From Fulvia fulva (lineage: Eukaryota > Ascomycota > Dothideomycetes > Mycosphaerellales > Mycosphaerellaceae), in the NCBI RefSeq assembly GCF_020509005.1, contig NC_063014.1, positions 1,860,001 through 1,924,000 on the forward strand: 64,000 nt of DNA, written 5' to 3'. Shown here in pieces: positions 49,261 to 62,326 of this stretch (position 1 is its first letter; every line of letters begins with the position of its first letter). The notes under the pieces were generated by a model. That model did no database searches. It was not told the DNA's origin and was given only the letters and a program-made list of their open reading frames with translations. The position numbers and the translations under genes are program-made.

Positions 49261-52200
49261 CTACCCCCCTTCTTAGAGTACGCTCCGGAGCACTCTCCTC
49301 TTCTCTTATATCTATCGTATCTATAACATCTCTTATTACCTTCGTAAATACCTTATTATCTATTAGACTACGCGTATCGCTCTCTTTCTTATAAGCCTAG
49401 ATGCCTCGTTCTACTAGTATTAGAGCTATCGCTACTTATACTAGTTAGCGCGCTATACGTATACCTATAGCATTCTTATTCGGTATCTAGTCTATAGGTA
49501 GTTAAAAACTAGGTAGCTTAGTCGCTCTCGGGTAGTTATAGTAAAAGTCGGCTACGGAGGCGGCGGTAGTCTCGATAACCTAGTCCGTAGCTTTATAGGA
49601 TAGCTTATTATATCTAATATATTTCACTAAGTGTTCCTAATATAGCTACTTACCTCCTACCGGTATTAGTCCTCGCGGCTATCTCTTCTTCTAGTCTAGA
49701 ATTTGCTTAACTTCCTATTAATCGGGTTCGACGGGATCGGCTTCGTATTATTCGTCGTCGATAATTCGGATCGGTAGTAGTACGGGTTATATCTATCCTA
49801 TAACCGGCGGATAAACTAGTATAGGAAGGTATAAGTAGAAGCGATTATCGATATTTAAAGTAGGTAGGAGCTCTAATTTATAAGTATTGCCCGGTAGTAC
49901 CTCCGTAATTACGTACGGTCTAGACTACTTTACGTCTATCTTATAAGAAGGTCTCTATATCATCTAGTTCTTAGTACTTACCTATACTTCGTCGCCTTCG
50001 GCGTACCGTAGTATAGGTATACGAGTCTAGTTTACGTACTTAGCTTAGACTACTTATACTAAGGCTATCTACTATCGTAAGTATTAGTATATCTCTTATA
50101 TCTTAGCCGTAAACTTGTTCGCGGACTCGGCATCTAGTCGCTATTTATATAGTATTAGTAGTATAGGTAAGTCTAAGTCGAACTTAGAGAACCTTAGATT
50201 ACGCCTAGTATTAGTATAGAACGGCGAGACGCCTATTATTACGGATACTACATTATTTACTATAAACTTAGCTAATAGAGTCTAATCTAGCTAGGCGTCC
50301 TAGGTATAGGTAATAAAGATACGTAGGTATTACTCTATTACTTTGTTCGTATTCTCCGACTATCTATCTATTTCTAGGTAGAACGACGAAGATAGCTTTC
50401 GATTAATACTAAGTAGCGCGTATATCCTACGCTAGAATACGGAAACTAATTACGTACTACGATCCGAGATAATAGACTTCGGGAGCCTATGTCTACTAGA
50501 CACGTACTTAAGGAATACTAGTACGTAATACTCTACTATTATTAAGGTAATAGGAATGATATATCGCTCCTTAGTTAGGCGGTATATAACGGTTATAATA
50601 TTCTCGTACGTTTGTCCGTCGACTACGCTTATTCCCTTCGGTAGTTTAATCACGAAGTTAATAGAGATATCCTCCTAAGCGCTAAATAGTACTAGTAGCA
50701 GTCTTAATAGCCTTAGGTACTAGATATTAGTGTTCTTGTTCGTACGGTAAGCGCGGTAGGTACGTATATAGCTCTTAATAAATCGTACGATACCTAGCTA
50801 GGTATAGTTACGAGCTACTAATTTATACGTCTTCTCGTCTCCTAAGTAACTAGCTACTATATCGTCGTAGAAAGCCTATACGATACGAGTACGTACCGGG
50901 ATTTTACCTTTATCTAGATTATCTTCTAACTCCGGAGGAACGAATAGGCTATAACTACTATATATATTCTTATTATATATTATACTTCCGACTAGGACTA
51001 TATAAAGGTTATTAATACGGTGCTTCCTTAGTAAGGTATATAGTTCATCTCGTTCTAGCTATTAAACGGCTTCCTTAGCCTCTAGTTACGTATAGAGTCC
51101 TCGAATAGCGGTCGTAAGTAGGGTTATAACGTTATTAGTATATACCGATAATACTCTAGTAGACGATAGGTTTAGGATACGATCTAGGCCTAGTAGTACC
51201 TAATACTACTATTAGTTTCGTAGGTTATCTAGGTCTCTAGGCTTCGGTAAGTCCTATAAACGTCGGGTTAAGCTATCTAGCTTAGTACCTTAAACTCCTA
51301 GCCTATAGACAATCTTAAAGAAGAACTACGAGAGAAACTCGGCCTAGCGAGCTTGTCTACGGTTCAATTGCTTCGTGCTTATAAACTATTCGAGGTTCTT
51401 ATAATCGGAGTATATAAGTATCGGCTTGTCCTTAGATTCCGGGTCTAGTAGATTCTTATAATCGTCGGTACCGTATTCGTTAATAGTTAGCTCCGGTCGC
51501 TATTCCTCGAAAGCTTATATAATAGCTAGGAGCTTCTTATTATAGATGTCGTAGTTATATTACTAGGGATCTATCTTCTTAGATATATAAGCGATAGGAT
51601 ATAATACTCCTTACTCGTTACGTTATATAAGTACTACTACTATTACGTAATTTAAGGTATCTATTTCTAGAATTGTCTCTCGCCCTAGGTAGAAGTGTTT
51701 TAAGGTAGGCGTATTAATAAATGCTTACTTTAATGCCTCGAACGCCTATTAATATACTAGAGACTAGTCCTATAGGATATTCTTCCTCGTAGGCCTCGTT
51801 ATAGGTAAGTAGATCTTACTAAAATCCTTAATAAACCTATAGTAGAAGTTAGTAAACCCTATAAACGATAAGATATCGGTAACATTCGCGGGTATAGGCC
51901 AATTCTTAACGTATTAAATCTTAGCTAGATCTATCTTAATGCCCTTATTTATGATAATAACACCTAGATAAGTAGTCTCGTATCTAAAGAACTCGTATTT
52001 ATTAATATCTAAATAGAGCCCGGCGGTATCTACCTTTTATAGAACCTTTAGGATATATTAGATATACTCTTCTCTTGTCTTACTGAAGACAAGTACGTTA
52101 TTAAGGTAACATAATACGAAGTTATCCAGAAACTCCCTTAGTATGTTGTTTATAAATAACTAAAACGTTCCTAGTATATTATATAGTCTAAAGGGTATAA

Positions 52201-55200
52201 CTACGTACTTAAACTGCCTATATCTAGTAGTAAAGGACGTTTTCTACTTGTCTCCTACTATAATACGGATACGATAAAACGTAGTAATAACATCTAGCTT
52301 AGTGAACTATTACGCGCTAGTAATATAATCTAAGGTCTCTTAAAATAGTAGAATCGGGTAGCGACTCTTCGTCGTAAGCGCGTTTAGAGCTCTATAGTCG
52401 ACGTATACTCGTAGCCCTCTAACCGGCTTTTTAACTATTAGAATAGGTACTACTACTAGTAACACGCTTCTCTAAATAAAACCTTTCTTAAGTTAGTCGT
52501 CGATCTACTTCTTAATCACTTCGTTCTCTCGTATAGAGAAGGAGTATAGTCTTCGAAGTAGCGGTGTCTAACTATTCTTTAGCTTAATCTTATAGTCTAC
52601 GCTAGGCCGTCGCGGTAGGACCTTATCTACTTCCTTACGGCTAAATAGCCTAGCTATTTCCCTAAACTCTACTAGTAACAAAGGGATAGGATCCTAGTCT
52701 TTGTCCTTACCGTTTATAAAACGTTAATAGTCGTTAGCTAATATAGTAGAGGCGTTAAGTTACCGCTAGGTATAGTTATCCTAGGGCTTCTACTATCTAT
52801 CTATGTTTTCTTAAGTATTAGTATCTACTAACATCGCCGCGATACCTCCTAGTACTAGCTTCGCTCTTATACCGAAAGCCTTTAGTATATACGCGGATAG
52901 CGGGTCTCGCGCGACTTACTTATTAAGATCTTCTTTCGGATTAAACATCTATATTATATATACTTTATAGCCCTTCCTCCGGCTTATACGCCGAAGTGCT
53001 TCGATATTAATAGGCTTAATGTCGATCTCCGGCTTAGTCTCGAGCTTTAGTTCTTTCTTCGTTCGACGCGCTAGGCGCTTAAGTGTTTTAACCCTATCGG
53101 CGGGTAGTAGCTAGCGGACGTAATAAGACGATTCCGGTTTATTATAGATATCGACGGTATATCGTATTACGACCTTCGTTATATACGTCGCCTATACTAC
53201 TATAGGTTAGTCTTTATCCTCTACGTAGGATTTGACGTAATTAGATAGAGCTTAAGGTCGCGAACTCTCTAGTACTAGTATCTCGGTCTAAAGAACGCCT
53301 ATTAGTATACTACCCTTATCGTTAATAGACTATACGTATACTAGTTCAGTTCCGAGTATAGAGTTCTGTCGATAATATAGTAAGAATAGGGTTATAGTTC
53401 CTAACGTATAGTAGAACGTAGGTTAATACTTATTATACTAGGGACGGCCGAGGACTATATTGTAACTAGTAATACGTAGTAGCTAGACCTAGTCTCTACG
53501 TAGTTACAAATCTGAATCTATACCGTTGTTCTATAAGTAATAAGGGCACTAGTAGGTCGGCTATCTACTAAATTAGCCCTAACGGATTAGGTAGCTATAT
53601 TATATTAAGATTGTTCTTATACGTAAAGTTAATATTAAAGTACGTAGAGTTAGTACTGTTATTATAAAGGGTTTAAGTAGGGATCTTTCTTTTTACTATA
53701 TATAGTATAACTAGATAAGAAGCTATTACCGGATTGTATTTATCTATAGAGTAGTTTATAGCTAGAAGGGAGTATACCAATATACTTAAGACCTTGCCTC
53801 TCTTAGGAGGCCTATATTTATATTTATGCTTTTTCTCGTTTTCTCGTAGCTCTAACTCGTACGGTCTACTATATATTACGCTTATAGAGTAGACTAGGCG
53901 TTTTCCGCGCCGCCGGTATTATTAGCGTTACTACTATTACTACCGTTACGACGGTTATTACTTAGGTTATAGCCTAGTATAAATAGGCGGCGGGCGACAT
54001 CTCGAAGGGGGTACTAATTAGTATCGACACGGTAGTAACCTTCTTATTTATATTTTAAGCAACGATTCTAATCGATATATTCCTAGGCGCGAGTAGTATC
54101 TAAAGGTTAGATATACTAAAATGCCTAAGGTCGATTAGCCTACTTAGTCTTAGCGTTCGGGTTAGTATTATTACCGCTACTACCCGAAGCCGTATCCTTC
54201 TTATCGTCGTTGCCCTTAGTAGTCTTCTTATTACCTTAGGTCTTATTACTATTACCGGCCTTACCGTACTTAAGGTCAAACGCCCTAAACTTGTCCTCGT
54301 AGTTATATAGCGTAGACACGACTTACTTAAGGGTCATATTGACTATGTCTTCGTTTATAATACGGTTATCGTAGCGCGAGTTTAACTTACCGAGTAGGAA
54401 GTCCTTCTCGAGTTTCTTTTCCTTCGCGTATTAAGGTTAACGATATCGGCGTTCTTACGGAAGGATAGGTAGAAGTCGCTAAACTTCTCCTTATTACCCT
54501 ACTATAGACTATTGAGCTTAGTTATAGTATTAGTATAGGTATTACGGATACCGTAGCGCCGGGTTAGATCTTCTATTATCTTATCTATAGAAGCGTACTA
54601 AGTAGTCGTACCTTCCGTAGACTTAGTAAGACTAGGGATCTTTAAGTTGATATAGGTCTATATACCGTTCTTTAACTAGCTCTAGACGTTCTAAAGGGAG
54701 TCCTTTACGGTATAGTACTTAGAGGCTTAGAGCTTAGCTTTAGTAGTACGCTACTACTCTTAGAACTTAATATCGTCGCTCTTTAGATCGAACTTAGTAG
54801 AGGCCTTTAGCTCGTTAGAGGACTTATTACTAGTAGTTATATCGGCGTTATAAGTCGTATATACGGAGATAGGGTTACTATCTAAGTCGGTACTTAGGCG
54901 AGTCTTCCTACCCTTACGACTACCGTCCTTACGGCTATTCTTACGGCCCTTATTACCGTCGTCCTCGTCGTCTAATAAGTCCGATAAATCCGGGTCCGAC
55001 TGCTTCTTATTAGGCTTACCTCTATTCTACCGACGCTCTAGTAACTCTTTAGACTTAGTTCGCTAAGGTAGTAGGTCTAACTTTTCCTTAGACCGGCTAC
55101 GGTCCTTCTCTTACTTCTTAAGCTTAGTAATACGCTTCTCGGCTACTACGAGCTTAGTCTCGGTCTCTACTAGCTTGCTCTCCGCTACCTTATACTACGT

Positions 55201-55349
55201 ACAATATACCTTCTTTATATCTTTAGCCTAGATTACTAAGGACCCCGTTAGTAGTACTACCGGGTAAATACGCCTTAATCGATCTATTATAGCCCTAAAA
55301 TACGACATATTCGAAAGCTCTTATTAAGGCTATTCTAATAATCTATAAA

Positions 55350-58300
55350 GTAGGCTACTACCCCTAGAATTAAGGGAGTTCTACCTTATTTAATCTAGAT
55401 AGCTTAAAGTTCTCTTCACTCTATTTCCTTAGCTCTAAACGCCGCGGAGGTGCCTAGCTATATTAGGCAACTCCTAGGCAATAGTAGCCTAGGCTACGGT
55501 ACTAACGGCGCCTACGGCTCTATAGGCGAAGCTCCTCTAAGACAACTAGTAGCAACTTATAGAGGACGTAGAAAGTATAGAAAGTAATAATTAGCTCCTA
55601 TACCGGTCTCTATAGGTAATGATTACTTAGCTACGTACGGCGCTTATACTATCGTATTACCGAGGGTAATAAGAAATAAGGACGACGTCCTAGGCGATTA
55701 GTAAGGCCACCCGGAATTAACACCCCTATAGCTAGATATCGGTCGCGGTATCGATACTAGGCCCCCGCCTAACGCACGATATAGTTACGATCCGTATTAT
55801 AGTAAAGGAAGACTAGGCCGAAGTTTCGAAGCTATCGAACAAGGAGCTCGCCTAACGAATTAACTAACTAGGGGTAGTCGTAGTGAACTAATAGTCTAAC
55901 AGTACTCTATAGATCTATACTAGCTCTACTACTACTAGGAGGCACCTAGAGGTATAGCTATAGTAGGAATCTAAGGTTACGGTATTAGCGAAGGTCTTAA
56001 CGAAGCAATTTATAATCCTAGTCTACGATATACCTAAGGAGTTCGACCTAACTAACTAAGGTTATCTACGTACTCTCTAAGAGGACAACCCGGTCACTCT
56101 TAACTCTCTAATCTAGAAGGCGACTTGGCTCTATAGGAAATGGCTAGAAGGTAACAAGGCCTCGGTACTAATAGTATAGCTATAAGACGCGAAAGCGGCG
56201 GATCTAGCGATAGAATAAGGCCTGATCTAGTAATATAGCCTTAAGATAGTAGAAAAGTACTCCTTATCCTTTCGTGTCCTCTAATACTTCAAATACTAAC
56301 AGTATAGACACTAAACCTATACGTATATAAACAAGTAGGCCTACTCGAACTATATAGAAGACTATATATCTAGGGACTATATATCGGCTACGAGACGGTA
56401 CGCGAACTGTCCGGGGCACTACCTATCGTATAGCGCGGAATGCCTATAGCGAAAACTAGCGAAAAACAAGGCAATTACAAATAGAACCGTCGCCCTAAGA
56501 TTCTACGGCGACCGTAAGGCTAGCCTATACTAGAACTAGCTAGCGGCGGTCGGATATAAGCGCCCTAGGGCCGAGAACGATATAAAGGATACGTAACCTA
56601 GGGCGTACGGGAGGCTACGTACTCTACTAGCTACGGCGAGGGAATCTAACTAGGCCCGGCTCCCCTTTAGTATATAGCCGATAGGCGTAGACTAGGACGT
56701 ATAAGGTAGTAGGATATAGGACGCTATAGAGGAAATAATTGTCGATACTTATAACTAGCCTCGATACGCTTAGTATTATCGAGTATAACGTCAACTATAG
56801 CAAGGACATAGTCTAGAACTATTTCCTATACGAGGCGGACCCGTACCTCTACTACGTCCTAGTAATCTAGGAGCTATAGATTAACCCGTACTATAAGAGA
56901 CTAACGACCTACAAGTCACTAGGCTATACGACATACCTACGAGGCGACGGTAGACCCCGCACGTGCTTCTATATTAGTAAGGACATACTAGAATCCGACT
57001 AGGAGGTAGTATACTACGTAGACAAAGAAGGCGGGGGTAATATTACCTCCCTCTACGTAGGTAGTACCTAGATACACAACCTATATATATAACCGCTAGC
57101 CTCGAGATCTAGCCGCGACCTTAGGGTCTATAGATACCTAGATAGTACGCTTAAGAGACAACGGTACTATATCGTAGTAGGAGACTTTAATATATACTAC
57201 CCTTCCTAGGAAAGCCTTATAGAGCCGTACCCTATAGCCGACGAAGTACTAGACTTAATAGCGAGTAACGTAATTGCCCTTAATACCCCGAATGACCTAG
57301 GCACCTAGAAGAGAGGGGGACTCTAAGGCACAATCGACCTCTCCTAGATCTTAGATAGCTACTACTATACGGTAGCCTACTATAGGATCGAACATAAACT
57401 CGAGGCGTCGTTAGACTATATACTAGTTAAGACCTCTATTACGATATAGATATAACGTATACTAGCGAGAACCCCTTAGCTAAACTAGGGAAAGGCCTAC
57501 TAGGCTAATATCTAGGCGTACCTCGATAACTCCGAGAGGCTAGTCTAGATCGCGTAGTAGTAATATAATAGTAAAGACGAGATAGACGAGGTAGTCTAAG
57601 GGTTAATAGACGAAATAAGAAAACCGACCTTACTTTACGTTCCGCTTACCTAACTAACGATATAGTCTTAACTATACTAGACGCCGAAGTATACTACGGT
57701 AGTAAGAGAAGTAAGGAGAGCCCGCCGGGTATAGACGAGTAGCTATAGCGAGGAGGCCTAGAACGTATATAGAGAGATATACTAATAGAAGAAAGCTATA
57801 ATACGGAGGGAGAAATTAGTCGGCTAGAGGGCTATAGTAGAAGAAATCGCCGGTAAGCTAGCGAGGATATAGAAGCTAGCGAAATAGGCCCGATAAGACC
57901 CTATATAGGGCCCCTCCTTCTCTATCCTAGCGCTATAATCGCCTAGTAGCCCGGTTAGCGACCCTAAGGCTAAGGCGCGTCTACTAGCTAGTAAGTTCTT
58001 CCCGCCCCTAGTCGAGGCTAATCTAAGCGATATAAACAGCTCTACTCCTCTAGCCCCTAGTATCGCGGTCTAATAGGAGGTGTCCGAGGGAGAAGTTACC
58101 GCTATACTTAGGAAGTTACCGGCGAAGAAAGCCCCGGGGCCGGATAGGATCCTAAACGAGCTACTAAAGAAGTATAGAGATCAACTAGCCCTAGTAGTTA
58201 TAGCGATCTTTAACGCCTGCCTATAGACCGGATACTACCCGATAGTATTTAAACAATCGACGATAGTAGTCCTACGTAAGTCGTAAAAGGAAGACTATAC

Positions 58301-60240
58301 GTAGGTAAAGTCGTACCGCCTAATTACGCTCCTTAATACTCTAAGGAAGGCGCTTAAGAAGCTAGTTATAACGAGGCTCTCCGAGGCGGTAGAGGAATAC
58401 TCCCTACTCCTAGACACCTAGATAGGTACGCGCCTATAGCGACCGACGCTATCCGCGATAGAACTTATTACCTCTTAGGTAGAGGCTATCTAGTATAAGA
58501 ATAGGGACAAGGTAGTATCCTTACTTAGCCTAGACATATCGGGAGCCTTTAACTACGTATTATACCCGCGGCTACTCTATATCCTAAGGTCGAAAGGACT
58601 CCCTAAGTAGCTTATTAACTTCGTACGGTCCTACCTCTAAAACCGTAGTACGTCGATCCTAGTCGGCTAGTACAAAAGCCTATTTTAAGTAGTCTATACT
58701 AGAATCCCTTAAGGCTTAACGCTAGTACCTATCCTATTCCTCTTCTTTATAGCGACGCTACTCCTAGCCCTAGAATCCTAGAACACTACTACGAGCGGCT
58801 TCGTAGACGATACAAATATCCTAGCGTAGTCTTCCTCGACTAAGGAGAACTATAGGCTACTAGAAGAGAAGTATAAGATCTATAAGGACTAGGCTAGGAG
58901 GTACGGGGCTCGGTTTGCCCTAGAAAAGTATAATCTAATACACTTTACGCGCCGGCTACGGTTCTATAATATATAAGCTTCTATCTAAATATAGGGGTAT
59001 ACGACTAACCCGATAAAGTAGCTTAGGATCCTCGGACTATAGGTAGACCCGGCGCTACGGTAGAGGAAGTACGTATAGGTAATATTACGGAAAGCTAAAT
59101 AGAATATAGCATTATACTAGAGGCTTACTACGTCTATATAGGGGGCGGACTTTCGGTAGTTACGACTTCTATATACGGCTATTATACGACTAGTCCTTAC
59201 CTATAGTAGCTAAGTATAGTCCTTATACGAGAGGGCCTACCTATCGAAGGGACTCGTCGCGCCGCTAGTAAAGATCTAAAACTAATGCCTAAGGAAGGTT
59301 ACCGGGGTATATAAGTCGATACTAATAAGGATACTTAAGTACGAGACCGCTATACCGCCGATCGACCTATATATCTAGGGAGTACGGACCTCCTACTTAG
59401 GCAAGTCGGTATAGTACCTAGTATAGAAGGTCATCGCTAGTAAAGTCGTAAGGGCCCGCGAATTAGTACTAGCGTATAAGGGCATTCGACCCGGGAACGA
59501 GCCGAACTACCGGGTAAGGGACGAATAGCTAGTAATACGATAGGAAGGTAAGAAGTCGTTTATAGAGTAACTATGGAAAGAGAGGTAGAACAACTAGGGT
59601 GTAGGGTATAGTAGACGCCCTTAGCTAGCGGGACAACCTAAGGAATAGTTAGCTACGAAATCCGCGGTCAAGTACCCCCCGAAGCTTATCTACTACCGCC
59701 TTACGAGGGTATAGAGTAGTATAGTAACCTAACTACGAAGCGAACACATCGGCCTCTAGGGGTACCTATTAGAGAGGAAGGTTCTAGGATATACAAATAC
59801 TAGCTACCCCTACGGCTATTACTCCTAGAACGTACGGTACGTACTCCTCGTCTATCTAAGGTAGTCGCTAGGAAGGGGGGAGTAGATAGTGAAGGCGAGG
59901 AACCGGACGATTAGGGCACTTCTTAATAACGTTAAGGACCTACGGCGTATTACGAACTAGATACTAGAGAAGGGCTAGCTAGAATAGTACCGCCTAGTAG
60001 GAGTAGTATAGGAAGAGAGGACACGACGTAGCGCGACGAGACCGGCTAGGAGCGGGGGCTAACGGGGTAGTGATATAGACTACGTACGTTTAGAGGGAAA
60101 GCTAATCTAGATAAGGAGTAGTCGGGGGCGGGAAGGGTTTTTACCTATTCGGGTTTCCCTTTATATATAACAATAGATATATACCTATATAGGCCGGAGA
60201 GGGTCCTAGAGTAGGGGAATAACAAATCTAATCTAATCTA
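55350..60240 (+). mobile_element. LINE-C copy C, near full length, RIP-decayed
   Basis: About 4.9 kb in the opposite orientation to its host Gypsy-2. ORF1 remnants with a degenerate zinc-knuckle region lie at about 56,270-56,440. The endonuclease follows (VVGDFNIYYPS near 57,175, ALNTPNDLGT, GTIDLS, LDYILVKTS). RT motifs: KKAPGPDRILNELLKKY (58,120), LLNTLRKALKKLV, LSLDISGAFN, RIPQGLTLVPILF and GFVDDTNIL near 58,800, where the codons GAC GAT escaped RIP. The 3' tail is a degenerate ATCTA repeat. A separate family from LINE-1, though both look Tad-like. The exact 5' end is uncertain by about 45 bp. Confidence 0.85.
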
Positions 60241-61102
60241 TATCTTTAGCCCTCGTAAGCTCGTCTAGGTCGATAACGATAGTATTATTGCGCTTAGTAA
60301 TCTCCTCCTTTAGTCGCGTAACCTCCTCTTCTAGGGACTGTCTAGTCGCCTATTCCGTATCGATTATATCCTCGAGTCGGTCTATCTAGTCCTTAGTATC
60401 TTACGCCTTACGGAGGTTAATATAGTTAGCTATATCGAGCGTAGTATTAAGCTTATATATACGTCGGTAATCGGACTCGATATTATAGAGGATCTTATAG
60501 ATCTACTAGGGATAGTTATTGACCGTCTTCTTAAACTTATCTATATTCAACCCGTTTAACGAGTCGAAGGCTTCCTAGAAGTTATTAATAGTAACCCTCC
60601 TCTTCCTCTATACCTTAGTACCCTTATCTTCTATCTTATCCTTAATAAACTCCGCCCTATATATATTAGCTAAGTTTAGCTCTATCTTAACCTCCTCTTC
60701 CTTAACCGCCTTAAGTTAGTCGAATACCTTCTTATACCACTTACGGTACTAATTATTCTCGTCGAGTAGCTTATTTATAATATCCTCTTTACGTCCTTAA
60801 GTCTACGTCGCCGGGTTTACGCTATCGTTATCGGGCGGATCGGGTAGTAGGGTAAAGAAGGATATCTATTAAGAGACGCGTAATAAACGCGTCTATTAGT
60901 ATTCTCTATACTTACGCCTAGTACGCCGGTCCCGGTCTATCTCGCTATTATTACTATATTAGCTATAATCTACTTTAAGGTACGACTTCGCGAGTACGAT
61001 ACCTAATCTTAGTACTTCCTCGTATACTATTGCGGTTTCTCTATAATCTCCTAAATATAGCTTCTCGTATCTCTCTATACGTTAGTAATAATCTATTCGA
61101 AG

Positions 61103-61287
61103 TATTATACGTAGGTATAAGTACGTAGTCGGGTAAGGTATAAGTCGAATAGATGTTCTATCTAAGAGAGGCGCGGCGGGCGCGAGAGTTATATACGGGC
61201 GCTAAGCCGCTAGTCGGATTAGTTAGCGGGCGCGGGCTCTAGGTACGTACCTACGGGTTTAAGTAAATGTACGCCGGTACGGTAATA
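61103..61287 (-). repeat. 5' LTR of Gypsy-2
   Basis: 185 bp, partner of 49,076-49,260; followed by AGATA. Confidence 0.92.
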
Positions 61288-61841
61288 AGATAACTTTCTA
61301 TTATAGGATATATATTAGCCTTTAGTATAAGGTCGTTTATATATATAGTAGGTACTATTCTTTTAAAGTATAATTTAAGTATCCTCTTTTATCTCAAAAA
61401 GCCCTTATAGATTCTATAGTCCTTAATTACCGTAATATAGTAGTTATATACTCTACATTATCGTTAAAAGGTAAGCTACTCGTTATTACTTACGTCTAGG
61501 AGAGGAGCATTAGATAGTAGCTCGTAGTCGTAGTTCTCCGGTTCGAGAGGTAGGTCAATATCTATCCTAGCGGTTATTACCCTCTCTATATACTTCTAGA
61601 GGTCTAGTAGGCTAGCCTTAGCCTTAGTTTAAAGATAGAAGTTATAAAACTTTAAGGAGTTAGGGTATTCTAGCTCCTTTAATATTATAGCGGATAGGCT
61701 ATCTAGAAGATACTATTTAAGGTCTATAATAGTATTCTAAAAAGTAGGTTAAGATAAAATTAATATATATAGTAACCCTAGGTATTTAACTCGGACTTAT
61801 GACTATAAAACTAGGGATCTCGATTGAAATATATAGAGTAT

Positions 61842-62032
61842 TAGTTATAAGGTATAAAAAACTATATTACTGAGAAGTAGTGCCTTATTAGCTCTTATAT
61901 AGGGTAAGTTATTACCCTAAATTAGTTATTGTAATCTCCTTAGCTAATATCTATTATATCCTTATACCCTATAACGCTTATTTCAACCCTATAATCTTAC
62001 CTTACGCCACAAGATTATACTATCTTTTTACA
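61842..62032 (-). repeat. Right terminal repeat of RIP block II (5' LTR of Copia)
   Basis: 191 bp matching 25,126-25,316; ends TTTTTACA at the border with host sequence, keeping the CA that is TA in the left copy. Confidence 0.75.
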
Positions 62033-62326
62033 CATCGTCTAGACTCTAGAGCTCTCGGCGTTGCTAGACTCTCGGAGAGACTAAAATTACATGTAGCAAG
62101 GGTCCGTCGACATACGCTATACCGCTTGTAGTATGCGTACCATATCGATCCCGCCATCTTTCGCCTCTCGCGTTGTACACTTCCAACAATACTTCCAAAG
62201 CTCCCCTAGCGCCGGGTCCCGCACACGCTGAACCGCTGAACGTTGGACGCGTCTATCGTTGGACCACCAGCACAGCGGTACAGTATCGCAAGCAGGATAA
62301 AGGGCTGCATCCGCCTGTGCTGTTGG

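Larger units (their letters stand above)
49076..61287 (-). mobile_element. Complete RIP-decayed chromodomain Gypsy (Gypsy-2) with nested LINE
   Basis: LTRs of 185 bp (49,076-49,260 and 61,103-61,287) with TSD AGATA (49,071-49,075 and 61,288-61,292). The element points to the minus strand: a polypurine tract follows the left LTR, and gag with coiled-coil-like sequence lies at 60,240-61,100. Protease, RT (catalytic block YLNN at about 52,105-52,097), RNase H (YISKKIDP-QYNYDIYNKKLLAII), integrase (51,000-50,000; an open 67-codon piece at 50,653-50,450 keeps IISDRS) and a chromodomain (about 49,720-49,500) follow. LINE-C copy C interrupts it near the start of gag. Without the LINE the element is about 7.3 kb. 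Confidence 0.9.
47380..61328 (-). mobile_element. Second RIP-decayed LINE-1 family copy, split by Gypsy-2
   Basis: Segments 47,380-49,075 and 61,288-61,328 form one 5'-truncated LINE-1 copy in reverse: 3' tail (GATA repeats) at the left, C-terminal finger region, then RT up to the equivalent of about residue 650 of ORF2. It is flanked by AAGGTCGTTAATATA (47,365-47,379) and AAGGTCGTTTATATA (61,329-61,343), one mismatch in 15. The part 48,490-49,070 is about 97% identical by eye to 27,905-28,480. Confidence 0.82.
25126..62032 (-). mobile_element. Ty1/Copia element expanded by nested insertions
   Basis: Equal 191-bp direct repeats (25,126-25,316 and 61,842-62,032) close the block. Between them Copia coding parts occur in the right order on the minus strand: gag and protease (61,344-61,841 and 46,231-47,364), integrase (about 44,030-45,383) and RT (about 35,206-36,430). 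All are RIP-decayed and separated by younger insertions. Readable pieces include the protease-like LLN-GSNVNIIND, TVYIINRIPTREL of the integrase, FKYKLNYLVELLKYKV at the RT start and FYIDNIYF, where FYVDDI is expected. No matching target duplication is seen (flanks GGTAT and CATCG), so the outer pair could also come from two copies. Confidence 0.65.
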
